In this document: piece by piece, positions 24,611-33,038 of the stretch | Layout: each line of letters starts with the position of its first letter | Numbering within the stretch: the stretch's first letter is position 1 | From: Flavobacterium sediminilitoris | GTDB lineage: Bacteria > Bacteroidota > Bacteroidia > Flavobacteriales > Flavobacteriaceae | Direction of reading: 5' to 3' | Length of the DNA: 64,000 nucleotides | Assembly (NCBI RefSeq): GCF_023008245.1 | Contig: NZ_CP090145.1 | Location: 1,116,001-1,180,000, forward strand | The notes under the pieces: model-generated | What the model was told of the DNA's origin: nothing | What the model saw: the letters and a program-made list of their open reading frames with translations, nothing else | Database searches by the model: none | Position numbers and translations under genes: made by a program

Positions 24611-26788
24611 TTATTCATTTTTTCTTATGTACCAAAAATCCAATTGTTTTTTAACTAAATCTGCATTTTTCACTTTAACGTAAACTTCATCTCCTAATTG
24701 TAAAATATTTTTAGAAACTTCACCTACTAATGCATATTGTTTGTCATCAAATGTATAATAATCGTCTTTTATTTCACGAATACGGCACATTCCTTCACAT
24801 TTATTTTCAATAATTTCAACATAAATTCCCCATTCAGTTACACCAGAAATTACTCCTAAAAATTCTTCATCTTTATGATCCTGCATGTATTTAACTTGCA
24901 TATATTTAATAGAATCTCTCTCTGCCTGAGCTGCTAAATTTTCCATATCAGATGAATGATGACATTTTGCTTCATAATCTTCTTCACTAACACTTTTCCC
25001 ACCATCTAAATAATGTTGTAGCAAACGGTGTGCCATAACATCTGGATAACGACGAATTGGAGAAGTAAAATGACTATAATAATCAAAAGCTAAACCATAA
25101 TGTCCTATATTTTCAGTAGAGTAAACTGCTTTACTCATAGTTCTAATTGCTAAAGTATCAACTAAATTTTGTTCTTTTTTACCTTGAACTTCTGTTAATA
25201 AACTATTTAGAGAACTTGAAATATCTTTTTTAGATTTAAAATTAATAGAATATCCAAACTTAGAAATTACAGCTTGAAGGTTCATTAATTTATCTTCATT
25301 AGGTTCATCATGAATACGATATACAAATGTTTTTTTCTGTTTTCCAATGAATTCTGCTACTTTTCTATTAGCTAATAACATAAATTCTTCAATAAGATGA
25401 TTAGCATCTTTAGCAACCTTAAAGTAAACACCTGTTGGCTCAGCTTCTTGATTTAAATGAAATTTAACTTCTACTTTATCAAAAGATATTGCACCATTAG
25501 ACATTCTTTTTCTACGAAGAATTTTAGCTAATTCATCTTGTTTTAATGTTGCTTCTACAATTGGTTGAGGAACTCTATATTCTTTTCCTGTTAATGAAAT
25601 TTCGGCTGGAATAATATCTGATTTACTTTCAATAATACTTTGCGCTTCTTCATAAGAAAAACGTTGATCAGAATAAATAACAGTTCTTCCAAACCATGAA
25701 TCTATAACTTCCGCTTTATTATTTAACTGAAAAACGGCTGAGAAAGTATATTTTTCTTCATGTGGACGTAATGAACAAGCAAAATTAGAAAGTACCTCAG
25801 GAAGCATAGGAACTACTCTATCTACAAGGTAAACAGAAGTTGCTCTATTATATGCTTCTTCATCTAAAATAGTTCCTTCTTGTAAATAATGTGACACATC
25901 GGCAATATGAACACCTATTTCATAATTTCCATTATCTAAAACTTGAAACGATAAGGCATCATCAAAATCTTTAGCATCTTTAGGATCAATAGTAAACGTT
26001 AAAACATTTCTCATGTCTCTTCGTTTTGCTATCTCTTCAGTTGTTATTGACGTATCAATTTTATTAGCATAAGCTTCTACTTCGATAGGAAAATCATAAG
26101 GTAAACCATATTCGGCTAAAATAGCATGAATTTCAGTATTGTGTTCTCCTGGTTTTCCAAGTACTTTTATTACTTTTCCAAAAGGAGAATCGGCTTTTTT
26201 AGGCCAATCTTCCATTTCTACTAATACTACATCTCCATTTTGAGCTTCTCCTAATTTATTTTTTGGTATAAAAATATCAGTGTACATTTTAGCATTTGTA
26301 GTGGTTACAAATGCAAAATTCTTTTGAATATCGATAACTCCAACAAATTCAGTCTTTGCTCTTTCTAATATTTCTAATACTTCAGCTTCTGGCTTACGCG
26401 AACTTCTTCTGTTATACACATAAACTTTTACTTTATCTTTATCTAAAGCATGATTCAAATTTTGTTTAGGTACATAAACATCTTCTTCTAATTCATCACA
26501 TACAAAATATCCTGATTTACGAGAATTCATATCTAAATATCCTTCATAATATTCTGCTTTAGAAATTACTTGATATTTACCTATTTCAGTTTCATGAATT
26601 TTATCTTGAGCCTTTAATACTTTTAGATCTCTAATAATTTCATTTCTACTTTTAGTATCTTTTAATTCTAAAATAGCAGCAATTTGTTTATAGTTAAAAG
26701 ACTTTGAAGGCTCTTTTGAAAGTATTTTAAAAATTTGTGCGGTAAAATCTTTACTTTTTTTACCCATTTTTCTTGGTTTCTTATTCAT
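24611..26788 (-). CDS. rnr: Ribonuclease R (3'-5' exoribonuclease, RNB family)
   Basis: RNase R degrades structured RNA during mRNA decay, rRNA quality control and trans-translation. The 725-residue protein has an N-terminal basic winged-helix segment (IFKILSKEPSKSFNYKQIAAILELKDTKSRNEIIRDL), cold-shock-like OB domains (around SGYFVCDELEEDVYVP and EFVGVIDIQKNFAFVTT), the RNB catalytic core with the metal-binding motif TIDPKDAKDFDDALSF, the HYGLAFDYYSHFTSPIRRYPDVMAHRLLQ signature, and a C-terminal S1 domain (FLGVISGVTEWGIYVEIIENKCEGMCRI). All four active-site Asp residues are present. It is the last minus-strand gene before the candidate origin. Confidence 0.96.
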   Translation of the reverse strand: MNKKPRKMGKKSKDFTAQIFKILSKEPSKSFNYKQIAAILELKDTKSRNEIIRDLKVLKAQDKIHETEIGKYQVISKAEYYEGYLDMNSRKSGYFVCDELEEDVYVPKQNLNHALDKDKVKVYVYNRRSSRKPEAEVLEILERAKTEFVGVIDIQKNFAFVTTTNAKMYTDIFIPKNKLGEAQNGDVVLVEMEDWPKKADSPFGKVIKVLGKPGEHNTEIHAILAEYGLPYDFPIEVEAYANKIDTSITTEEIAKRRDMRNVLTFTIDPKDAKDFDDALSFQVLDNGNYEIGVHIADVSHYLQEGTILDEEAYNRATSVYLVDRVVPMLPEVLSNFACSLRPHEEKYTFSAVFQLNNKAEVIDSWFGRTVIYSDQRFSYEEAQSIIESKSDIIPAEISLTGKEYRVPQPIVEATLKQDELAKILRRKRMSNGAISFDKVEVKFHLNQEAEPTGVYFKVAKDANHLIEEFMLLANRKVAEFIGKQKKTFVYRIHDEPNEDKLMNLQAVISKFGYSINFKSKKDISSSLNSLLTEVQGKKEQNLVDTLAIRTMSKAVYSTENIGHYGLAFDYYSHFTSPIRRYPDVMAHRLLQHYLDGGKSVSEEDYEAKCHHSSDMENLAAQAERDSIKYMQVKYMQDHKDEEFLGVISGVTEWGIYVEIIENKCEGMCRIREIKDDYYTFDDKQYALVGEVSKNILQLGDEVYVKVKNADLVKKQLDFWYIRKNE

Positions 26789-26900
26789 TATATCTTTTCA
26801 ATTAATGCTGAAAGTTACAAAATAGTTATAAGTTACAAGTTTAAAATTATAAGTTTTAATATAAATCTAACATTAAGTATCTTTATACAAACCTTTTACT

Positions 26901-27140
26901 ATGAAAAATTATATAACAGTTGCTATTTTTAATTTCCAACATGAAACTTATATTGTTAAAAATCTTCTAGAACAGGAAGATATTCAACACTTTTTTGAAA
27001 ACGAAACATTAGTTTCAATAGATCCTTTTGCATCTATCGCTTATGGAGGAATAAAACTAAAAGTGCATCCAAACGATATTAAAAGAACTAAAGAAATTTT
27101 AGATAGTCTAAAAAATGACAATCATTTAAAAATTGTTTAG
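26901..27140 (+). CDS. DUF2007 small protein (putative signal-transducing protein)
   Basis: This 79-residue protein has the DUF2007 pattern: FNFQHETYIVKNLLEQEDIQHFFENETLVSIDPFASIAYGGIKLKVHPNDIKRTKEIL. The fold is a small alpha-beta ACT/GlnB-like domain, and the 'signal transducing' label is historical with no proven ligand. A near-consensus -7 element (TATCTTTA, 26878-26885) lies 15 nt before the ATG. It is the first gene on the right-hand side of the orientation switch and directly flanks the candidate origin. The position is probably syntenic rather than functional. Confidence 0.85.
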   Translation: MKNYITVAIFNFQHETYIVKNLLEQEDIQHFFENETLVSIDPFASIAYGGIKLKVHPNDIKRTKEILDSLKNDNHLKIV

Positions 27141-27317
27141 ATTTAAAAATCAAAGTTTTCAACATATATTAAATACAACAAAAAAAGATTTAATTAAATT
27201 TAAAAAAAATGATGGTTATTATAGCTTGTTAATATGTACTATAAGTTTTTAAAAAATAGTGTTTTTTTTAAGTTTAAGTTTTTTATACAATTCTATTAAC
27301 ATTAATTTAAACTTATA

Positions 27318-27350
27318 AAAGGTTGATTTTAAACTTAAAGGTTGATTTTA
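27318..27350. repeat. 14-bp direct repeat in the candidate origin
   Basis: AAAGGTTGATTTTA occurs twice with a 19-bp period (27318-27331, 27337-27350). Both copies are preceded by AACTTA-type sequence, so the real unit is about 19-22 bp. It could be an initiator-binding iteron or part of the unwinding element. Confidence 0.75.
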
Positions 27351-27730
27351 TTTTTTACTTATTAACAGTTGTTAATTACTACTTTTCTATTAAAATTGTA
27401 AATAACTTAACCTGTTAAATTCTGTTAATAACTCATAGATATATATTCATAAGTTTAGAATAAATAATCAAAACTAATTAGCTTTTATCCAATTCAATTT
27501 TTGCTTATAAAAAAACATGTATCATTATAAAAAAACTTCTCTTTTTTTGTCTTTACTTATTAACAAGTTATGTTAATTTAAAGTTAACTGATTATCAATG
27601 GATTGTAAAACATTGTTAACAATCTATAAATTTAATATTTGATTAACTTATAAGTGTTTGATAATTAATTAAATAAAGTAATATTCTATTTGAATTATTA
27701 AAGTAGTTTAACATGCTGAGTATTATTCCT

Positions 27731-27738
27731 TACTTTTG
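27731..27738 (+). promoter_or_regulatory. -7 promoter element of rpiB
   Basis: TACTTTTG matches TAnnTTTG and sits 30 nt before the ATG at 27769, at the right end of the origin-like region. Confidence 0.55.
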
Positions 27739-27768
27739 TAAAAATAATAACAACACAACACTTACATT

Positions 27769-28200
27769 ATGATTATATCAATAGGAAACGATCATGCTGG
27801 TCCAAATTATAAAAATGCAATCGTTACATTTTTAAAAGAAAAAGGATATACAATTATTAATCATGGAACAGATACTTTTGATAGTGTAGATTATCCAGAT
27901 TTTGGTCATGCAGTTGCAAATGATGTTGAAAGTAAAAAAGCAAATTTTGGAATTGTAATTTGCGGTTCTGGAAATGGAATTGCTATGACAGTTAATAAAC
28001 ATCAAGATATAAGAGCAGCACTTTGTTGGACAAAAGAAATTGCAGAATTAGCACGTTTACATAATGATGCAAATATTTTAAGTATTCCAGCTCGTTTTAC
28101 TTCTATAGAACAAGCAGTTCAAATGGTTGATGTATTTTTATCAACAGCTTTTGAAGGTGGAAGACATGCAAATAGAGTAAATAAGATTGCTTGTAAATAA
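27769..28200 (+). CDS. rpiB: Ribose-5-phosphate isomerase B
   Basis: RpiB interconverts ribose-5-phosphate and ribulose-5-phosphate in the pentose phosphate pathway. The 143-residue length is standard for the RpiB/LacAB family. SIGNDHAGPNYKNAI carries the substrate-binding Asp-His, GTDTFDSVDYPDFGHAVA the sugar-phosphate loop, and CGSGNGIAMTVNK the catalytic-Cys anion hole (the common GTGIG motif appears as GSGNG). The pattern NDANILSIPARF and the end FEGGRHANRVNKI are typical. It directly follows the candidate origin and its stop abuts the next start (TAAATG), so the two are co-transcribed. Confidence 0.95.
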   Translation: MIISIGNDHAGPNYKNAIVTFLKEKGYTIINHGTDTFDSVDYPDFGHAVANDVESKKANFGIVICGSGNGIAMTVNKHQDIRAALCWTKEIAELARLHNDANILSIPARFTSIEQAVQMVDVFLSTAFEGGRHANRVNKIACK

Positions 28201-28554
28201 ATGAATGTAGAAAAATTATCAGACTATCAATTACTTATATTGTTAAAAAATGATAATTTAGATAAAGAGTTTAAATCAAGTATAATTTTAGAAAAAAATA
28301 AAAGAAAATTAAATCAGGAAATTATTTGTGTTAATTTTAAATTCTCTAATTATTTAAAACTTAAAATAATTATAACTAGTTTATTTCTTTTTATATATCA
28401 TATAAAATTTTCTTCTACTTTTTTAATATATCAAGATAGAAAATCTTATAAAAAATATTGGAAGTATTTTAATATTGGAATAGTTGTTTGGATATTTTTT
28501 CTTTTGTTAATTGCTAGGTATATAATTCAACCCTATTTTTATAAGGTAACATAA
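28201..28554 (+). CDS. Small membrane protein of unknown function
   Basis: The 117-residue protein starts exactly at the base after the rpiB stop, so translational coupling is likely. The N-terminal half is charged (LSDYQLLILLKNDNLDKEFKSSIILEKNKRKLNQE). One transmembrane helix is likely near residues 50-75 and a second near 92-112 (YFNIGIVVWIFFLLLIARYII). Very high Ile, Lys, Phe and Tyr and little else suggest a small, fast-evolving gene. I recognise no family. It could be a real lineage-specific gene or a degraded one; co-transcription with rpiB favours the first. Confidence 0.5.
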   Translation: MNVEKLSDYQLLILLKNDNLDKEFKSSIILEKNKRKLNQEIICVNFKFSNYLKLKIIITSLFLFIYHIKFSSTFLIYQDRKSYKKYWKYFNIGIVVWIFFLLLIARYIIQPYFYKVT

Positions 28555-28651
28555 TTATAAAGTTCAAGGAAAAGTACTTTTAAATTTTTAAAGGTTATAT
28601 TGTATAAAATATAAAAATAAAAAAGTTTCTTTTTTAAAAGAAAATCAAATC

Positions 28652-29701
28652 ATGAATGATAATAAACCACAATTTAAAAAGAAATATTATCCTATAAATA
28701 GCCAGTTATATACTTATTTAGAAAAATATAAAAGAGTAACTAGAACAAATGTATTTTACGACGATTTATTACGTTTTCAAGGTTCAATAGTTGTAAATGA
28801 TAAAGATGATAAAGATACATTATGGGTTAGAGTTTTTTACAATGAATTTGAAAAAATTGAAATAGACAATAGTTTAAAAAAAATATATACTCTTTTACAT
28901 TCAGATGGAGATGAAAGTAACATACAATTTTTAAATGTAGATTATATAGATTTTTGTACTTTCGGAAATTCTCAACCTTTTAGAGTTAAAATTAGAAATA
29001 TATTAAATGATAATTATACTCATTTTTATATAAAAAAAGCCGACGCTTCGCGTATTTTCGGATTAGAATTAGAACATATTTTATCACCTAATAGAATTAA
29101 TTTCTTAGTTTTTGAAGATACATTAATAGAAGAGCATATAGTAGGAATTCCAGGCGATATTTTTCTTGAACATAATTTAAAAGAATGTAATGAGCATGAA
29201 AAAGCTCAAATAGCAAAAGAATTTGTAAAATTTAATGAGCGATGTATGATAGGCTTATTAGGAGATATGCGTTCTTATAATTTTGTAATTATTCCCATTT
29301 ATGATTTTGATCAAAGAGTATTTAAAATTAGAGCAATAGATTTTGATCAGCAAAGTTATGAAGGAAGATTTAAACTATATAAACCACATCTTTTTAAAGA
29401 AAATTTTAAGTTTTATCAGCTTGTACAAACAAAATTGAATCAAAATGCAATTGAGCAATATCAAAATGAAGAGCGCTCTATTTTAGTTAAAAGATTAATA
29501 GAATCTGAAACCAGGTTAAATAATTTATTAACAGCAATGAAATCAATAAAATTAGCACCAAACGAACATGTAAACCAATTGAGAGAAGAAGTTTATGAAT
29601 TTACATTAGATATGGATTTTAAAAAAGCTAGCTCAATGGGAGAAATAGTAGAAGTTGCTTTAAATTTTATGAAACGAAATTTCAAATATGAAGATTATTA
29701 G
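28652..29701 (+). CDS. Uncharacterised protein with a kinase-like catalytic-loop pattern
   Basis: A 349-residue soluble protein with no signal peptide or membrane segment. The segment RCMIGLLGDMRSYNFVIIPI followed about 15 residues later by FKIRAIDFDQQSYEGRF recalls the catalytic loop (HGDLHxxNxL) and metal-binding Asp (I-D-F-D) of aminoglycoside- and HipA-type kinases. Earlier sections, DTLWVRVFYNEFEKIEI and INFLVFEDTLIEEHIVGIPGDIFLE, could be N-lobe strands. The catalytic-loop His is missing (G-L-L-G-D), so activity is uncertain. The C-terminal half is helical (LVKRLIESETRLNNLLTAMKSIK). It overlaps the downstream dipeptidase start by 14 bp. The kinase idea rests on motifs alone. Confidence 0.5.
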   Translation: MNDNKPQFKKKYYPINSQLYTYLEKYKRVTRTNVFYDDLLRFQGSIVVNDKDDKDTLWVRVFYNEFEKIEIDNSLKKIYTLLHSDGDESNIQFLNVDYIDFCTFGNSQPFRVKIRNILNDNYTHFYIKKADASRIFGLELEHILSPNRINFLVFEDTLIEEHIVGIPGDIFLEHNLKECNEHEKAQIAKEFVKFNERCMIGLLGDMRSYNFVIIPIYDFDQRVFKIRAIDFDQQSYEGRFKLYKPHLFKENFKFYQLVQTKLNQNAIEQYQNEERSILVKRLIESETRLNNLLTAMKSIKLAPNEHVNQLREEVYEFTLDMDFKKASSMGEIVEVALNFMKRNFKYEDY

Positions 29702-30437
29702 TAAATATAATATTCAAAAATTGTATTTTAAAAAAATCACATTTATACTATTTTCTATTTTAATTATAGCTTGTAAAAAAGAAATAAAAGAAAACAAGAA
29801 TAACTTAGAATTAGAAAAATCAGAAGATACTATTCTTAAATCATTTGAAATAAAAAAAGAAAAAACTATTCCATTTTTACATACTTTAAATGACACTTCA
29901 TTCGTAAATATTAAAGATTATAGTTCCGATTTTATTTTAGACATGAAATATGCAACAACAGATAATTTTTTACATCAAAAAGTATATGATTGTTCAGATT
30001 GTTATTTACTAAAAAATACAGCTTTAGCACTTATAAAAGCCAATAGAGAATTTATAAAAAAAGGATATCGTATTAAAATTTTTGATTGTTATAGACCATT
30101 AGATATTCAAAAAAAAATGTGGGAAATTCTTCCAAGAACAAATTATGTAGCTAATCCAAAAAAAGGATCTAAACATAATAGAGGAGCTGCTGTTGACCTA
30201 ACTTTAGTAGATTCATTAGGAAATGAATTAGATATGGGAACCAAGTTTGATTTTTTTGGCAAAGAAGCACATCATGATTATATAAATCATACCGAAGAAG
30301 TTTTACAAAATCGAAAGTTATTAAAAGAAACATTACTTAAGTACAACTTTAAATTTATTTATTCCGAATGGTGGCATTATGAATTTCGACCAGATAGACA
30401 TTCAAAGAATGCTAATTTTAAATGGGAATGTGATTAA
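29688..30437 (+). CDS. D-Ala-D-Ala dipeptidase (VanX-type, M15D), lipoprotein
   Basis: This 249-residue zinc dipeptidase splits D-alanyl-D-alanine or short muropeptides. The N-terminus has basic residues, a hydrophobic helix and a lipobox (LIIAC, Cys at about residue 29), so it is probably anchored in the envelope. Motifs are the zinc ligands SKHNRGAAVDLTL (S-x-H-x-x-G-x-A-x-D), EWWHYEF (E-x-x-H) and the active-site Arg in FDCYRP. It overlaps the upstream kinase-like gene by 14 bp, so the two are probably made together. Intrinsic housekeeping versions recycle peptidoglycan peptides. A vancomycin-resistance role would need VanH and VanA partners, which are absent here. Confidence 0.92.
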   Translation: MKIISKYNIQKLYFKKITFILFSILIIACKKEIKENKNNLELEKSEDTILKSFEIKKEKTIPFLHTLNDTSFVNIKDYSSDFILDMKYATTDNFLHQKVYDCSDCYLLKNTALALIKANREFIKKGYRIKIFDCYRPLDIQKKMWEILPRTNYVANPKKGSKHNRGAAVDLTLVDSLGNELDMGTKFDFFGKEAHHDYINHTEEVLQNRKLLKETLLKYNFKFIYSEWWHYEFRPDRHSKNANFKWECD

Positions 30438-30523
30438 TTTCGTTACTCAACAGAAAGAATTATCTAAATAAATTTAATTTTACGTTTCAATAAAGAACAT
30501 CCTTTATAACTAAAAAATAAATA

Positions 30524-32647
30524 ATGAACATTATACAATTTATACAAAAACAAGTTGATACAACTACAAAAAATATAGAAGCAACACTTCAATTGTTATC
30601 AGAAGATTGTACAATTCCTTTTATAGCTCGATATAGAAAAGATAAAACAGGAAATTTAGATGAGGTTCAAATAGAAGACATTTCTAAAGCTAAAAAACAA
30701 TATGATGAAATTTGTAAACGAAAAGAAAGCATTTTAAAATCAATAGAAGAACAAAATGCATTAACCTTGGAATTAAAACAAAAAATTGAAGCAAGTTTTG
30801 ATTTACAAGAATTAGAAGATTTCTATTTACCATACAAAAAAACACGCAAAACAAAAGCAGATACAGCTCGTGAAAATGGATTAGAACCTTTAGCAAAAAT
30901 CATTATGGCGCAAAATGCAAATGATATAGACTATATAGCTTCTAAATATTTAAATGATAAAGTAAATAATGAAGACGAAGCTTTACAAGGAGCTCGTGAT
31001 ATTATTGCAGAATGGATTAATGAAAACATTTACATTCGAAAAAATCTTAGACGTGTATTTCAACGACAAGGAGAAATAACGACAAAAGTTATAAAAACAA
31101 AAAAAGATGAAGAAGGTGCACAAAAATTTTCACAATATTTTGATTGGTCAGAATCTATTTCAAAAGTACCTTCACATCGTTTATTAGCAATGTTAAGAGC
31201 AGAAACAGAAGGATTTATAAAATTTAAAATAGAAATAGACAAAGAAGAAGCCCTTTCTTTTATTGAAGAAACAATCATAAAAAATAAAAACGAAGCATCA
31301 AATCATTTAGAATTAGCTATAAAAGATAGTTATAAAAGATTATTAGAACCAGCTATTTCAAATGAAACATTACAAGAAGCAAAAACAAAAGCAGATATAA
31401 AAGCAATTGATGTATTTTCAGAAAATTTACGCCAACTTTTATTAGCACCACCATTAGGAGAAAAACGCATTTTAGCTATAGATCCAGGTTATAGAACAGG
31501 ATGTAAAGTAGTCTGTTTAGATGAAAAAGGGGATTTATTAAATAATGAAACTATTTACCCTCATGCACCACAAAATGAGAGCGCTATGGCAATGAAAAAA
31601 ATCCGTTCTATGGTAAATGCTTATGGAATTGAAGCTATTTCTATTGGAAACGGAACAGCATCTAGGGAAACAGAATTTTTTATTAAAAAAATTGCTTTTG
31701 ACAAACCAGTACAAGTTTTTGTAGTTTCAGAAGCAGGAGCATCAGTATATTCCGCAAGTAAAATAGCACGTGAAGAATTTTCAAATTATGATGTAACAGT
31801 TCGTGGAGCTGTTTCTATAGGAAGAAGACTTTCAGATCCTTTAGCAGAATTAGTAAAAATTGATGCTAAATCTATAGGAGTAGGACAATATCAGCACGAT
31901 GTAGACCAAACTAAATTAAAAGAAGAACTAGATAATACTGTAATTCGTTGTGTAAACTCCGTTGGAATTAATATCAACACAGCTAGTAAATCGTTATTAA
32001 GTTACGTCTCTGGAATCGGAGAAAAAATGGCAGAAAACATTGTTGCTTATCGTTCTGAAAATGGTCCATTTGAAGACAGAAAACAACTTAAAAAAGTACC
32101 AAGACTTGGAGAAAAAGCATATCAGCAAGCAGCAGCTTTTATTAGAATTAGAGATGGTAAAAATCCATTAGATAATTCAGCAGTACATCCTGAATCTTAT
32201 GGAGTTATTGAAAAAATGGCCAAAGATTTAGGTATAAAAACTAACGAATTAATTGCAAATAAAGAAAAAATTAATCAAATAAAACCTGAAAATTATATTA
32301 CAGAAGAAATAGGAATTTTAGGTTTAAAAGATATTTTAAAAGAGTTAGAAAAACCAGGATTAGATCCAAGAAAATCTGCAAAAGTATTTGAATTTGATCC
32401 AAATGTTAGAACTATAAAAGATTTAAAAACAGGAATGATTTTACCAGGAATTGTAAATAATATTACGGCTTTTGGATGTTTTGTAGATGTAGGAATAAAA
32501 GAAAGTGGATTAGTCCATATTTCGCAACTAAAAGAAGGATATGTTTCCGATGTAAATGAAGTAGTAAAATTACACCAACATGTCCAAGTAAAAGTTGTTG
32601 AGGTTGATGAAGCCCGAAAAAGAATTCAATTGACGATGATATTGTAA
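30524..32647 (+). CDS. tex: Tex-family RNA-binding transcription accessory protein
   Basis: This 707-residue multidomain protein has an N-terminal helical YqgF-preceding region (IPFIARYRKDKTGNLDEVQIEDI, the Tex hallmark) and a YqgF/RuvX-like RNase-H domain starting RILAIDPGYRTGCKVVCLDEKG. A helix-hairpin-helix motif (NINTASKSLLSYVSGIGEKMAENIV) and a C-terminal S1 domain (GMILPGIVNNITAFGCFVDVGIKESGLVHISQL) follow. Homologues act in transcription or RNA turnover and in stress fitness, as with YhgF in E. coli. It is monocistronic and ends in a strong bidirectional terminator facing tatA. Confidence 0.93.
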   Translation: MNIIQFIQKQVDTTTKNIEATLQLLSEDCTIPFIARYRKDKTGNLDEVQIEDISKAKKQYDEICKRKESILKSIEEQNALTLELKQKIEASFDLQELEDFYLPYKKTRKTKADTARENGLEPLAKIIMAQNANDIDYIASKYLNDKVNNEDEALQGARDIIAEWINENIYIRKNLRRVFQRQGEITTKVIKTKKDEEGAQKFSQYFDWSESISKVPSHRLLAMLRAETEGFIKFKIEIDKEEALSFIEETIIKNKNEASNHLELAIKDSYKRLLEPAISNETLQEAKTKADIKAIDVFSENLRQLLLAPPLGEKRILAIDPGYRTGCKVVCLDEKGDLLNNETIYPHAPQNESAMAMKKIRSMVNAYGIEAISIGNGTASRETEFFIKKIAFDKPVQVFVVSEAGASVYSASKIAREEFSNYDVTVRGAVSIGRRLSDPLAELVKIDAKSIGVGQYQHDVDQTKLKEELDNTVIRCVNSVGININTASKSLLSYVSGIGEKMAENIVAYRSENGPFEDRKQLKKVPRLGEKAYQQAAAFIRIRDGKNPLDNSAVHPESYGVIEKMAKDLGIKTNELIANKEKINQIKPENYITEEIGILGLKDILKELEKPGLDPRKSAKVFEFDPNVRTIKDLKTGMILPGIVNNITAFGCFVDVGIKESGLVHISQLKEGYVSDVNEVVKLHQHVQVKVVEVDEARKRIQLTMIL

Positions 32648-32655
32648 AATAATAA

Positions 32656-32696
32656 AAACCCCTAATTTTATTTTAATAAAGTAAAATTAGGGGTTT
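32656..32696. terminator. Bidirectional terminator between tex and tatA
   Basis: Fifteen-base arms (AAACCCCTAATTTTA, 32656-32670, and its complement, 32682-32696) enclose an 11-nt loop. T-tracts lie on both sides. Confidence 0.9.
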
Positions 32697-32708
32697 GTGA
32701 TGTATAAT

Positions 32709-32909
32709 TTATTCTTTAGTTTCATCTTCTTTTTTAGAAACTTTTTGATCTTCGTCTTTTGCTGCGTTTTTGAATTCTTTAATTCCGCTTCCAAGTCCTT
32801 TCATTAGCTCAGGAATTTTTTTACCACCAAAAAGCAATAATAGAGCAACAATAATTAATATTATTTGTGGCCCACCAATAACACCTAAAAATATAGTTAA
32901 TGCATTCAT
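32709..32909 (-). CDS. tatA: Sec-independent translocase TatA/E family protein
   Basis: TatA forms the pore-like complex that exports folded proteins with TatC. The 66-residue protein has one membrane helix ([18 protein letters not shown]) followed by the amphipathic hinge [22 protein letters not shown] and an acidic-basic tail. The [14 protein letters not shown] pattern is diagnostic. TatB is not next to it, and many Bacteroidota use TatA plus TatC only. It has its own -7 element at 32930-32937 and is divergent from the M23-like gene. Confidence 0.95.
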   Translation of the reverse strand: MNALTIFLGVIGGPQIILIIVALLLLFGGKKIPELMKGLGSGIKEFKNAAKDEDQKVSKKEDETKE

Positions 32910-32929
32910 GATTTCAATAATTAATACGA

Positions 32930-32937
32930 CAAAGATA
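32930..32937 (-). promoter_or_regulatory. -7 promoter element of tatA
   Basis: On the minus strand this reads TATCTTTG, ending 20 nt before the ATG at 32909. Confidence 0.6.
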
Positions 32938-33010
32938 AAAAGAAATTAACAAACCTTTATTTTTTAACTAATAATTATATTGAATAACTTAAAAAAGCCG
33001 TTGTAATTAG

Positions 33011-33018
33011 TATATTTG
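33011..33018 (+). promoter_or_regulatory. -7 promoter element of the M23-like gene
   Basis: TATATTTG ends at 33018. A GTG at 33018-33020 in the same frame lies inside the promoter, so the ATG at 33039 is the start. Confidence 0.6.
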
Positions 33019-33038
33019 TGACAATAACTAAAGGTAAA

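Larger units (their letters stand above)
27141..27768. other. Candidate chromosomal replication origin (oriC)
   Basis: A 628-bp very AT-rich non-coding region. TTATTAACA occurs exactly at 27359-27367 and 27557-27565, with its reverse complement at 27423-27431. One-mismatch copies are near 27227, 27293, 27370 and 27614, and a DnaA-box-like TTATCCAAT lies at 27485-27493. TTATTAACA differs from the DnaA consensus TTATNCACA at one position. A 14-bp direct repeat AAAGGTTGATTTTA lies at 27318-27331 and 27337-27350. Genes to the left run mainly leftward and genes to the right rightward, as expected for leading-strand bias from an origin, and three parS sites lie 15-17 kb away. This is an inference; no GC-skew or dnaA-binding data were used. 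Confidence 0.62.

Noticed and set aside
29688..30437. VanX-type dipeptidase as evidence of a vancomycin-resistance cassette
   Set aside because: VanH, VanA and VanRS partners are absent and the gene is a lipoprotein in a housekeeping context.
31767..31772. CACGTG in tex
   Set aside because: The flanks (ATAG, AAGAA) do not match the parS half-sites; it is explained by the coding sequence.
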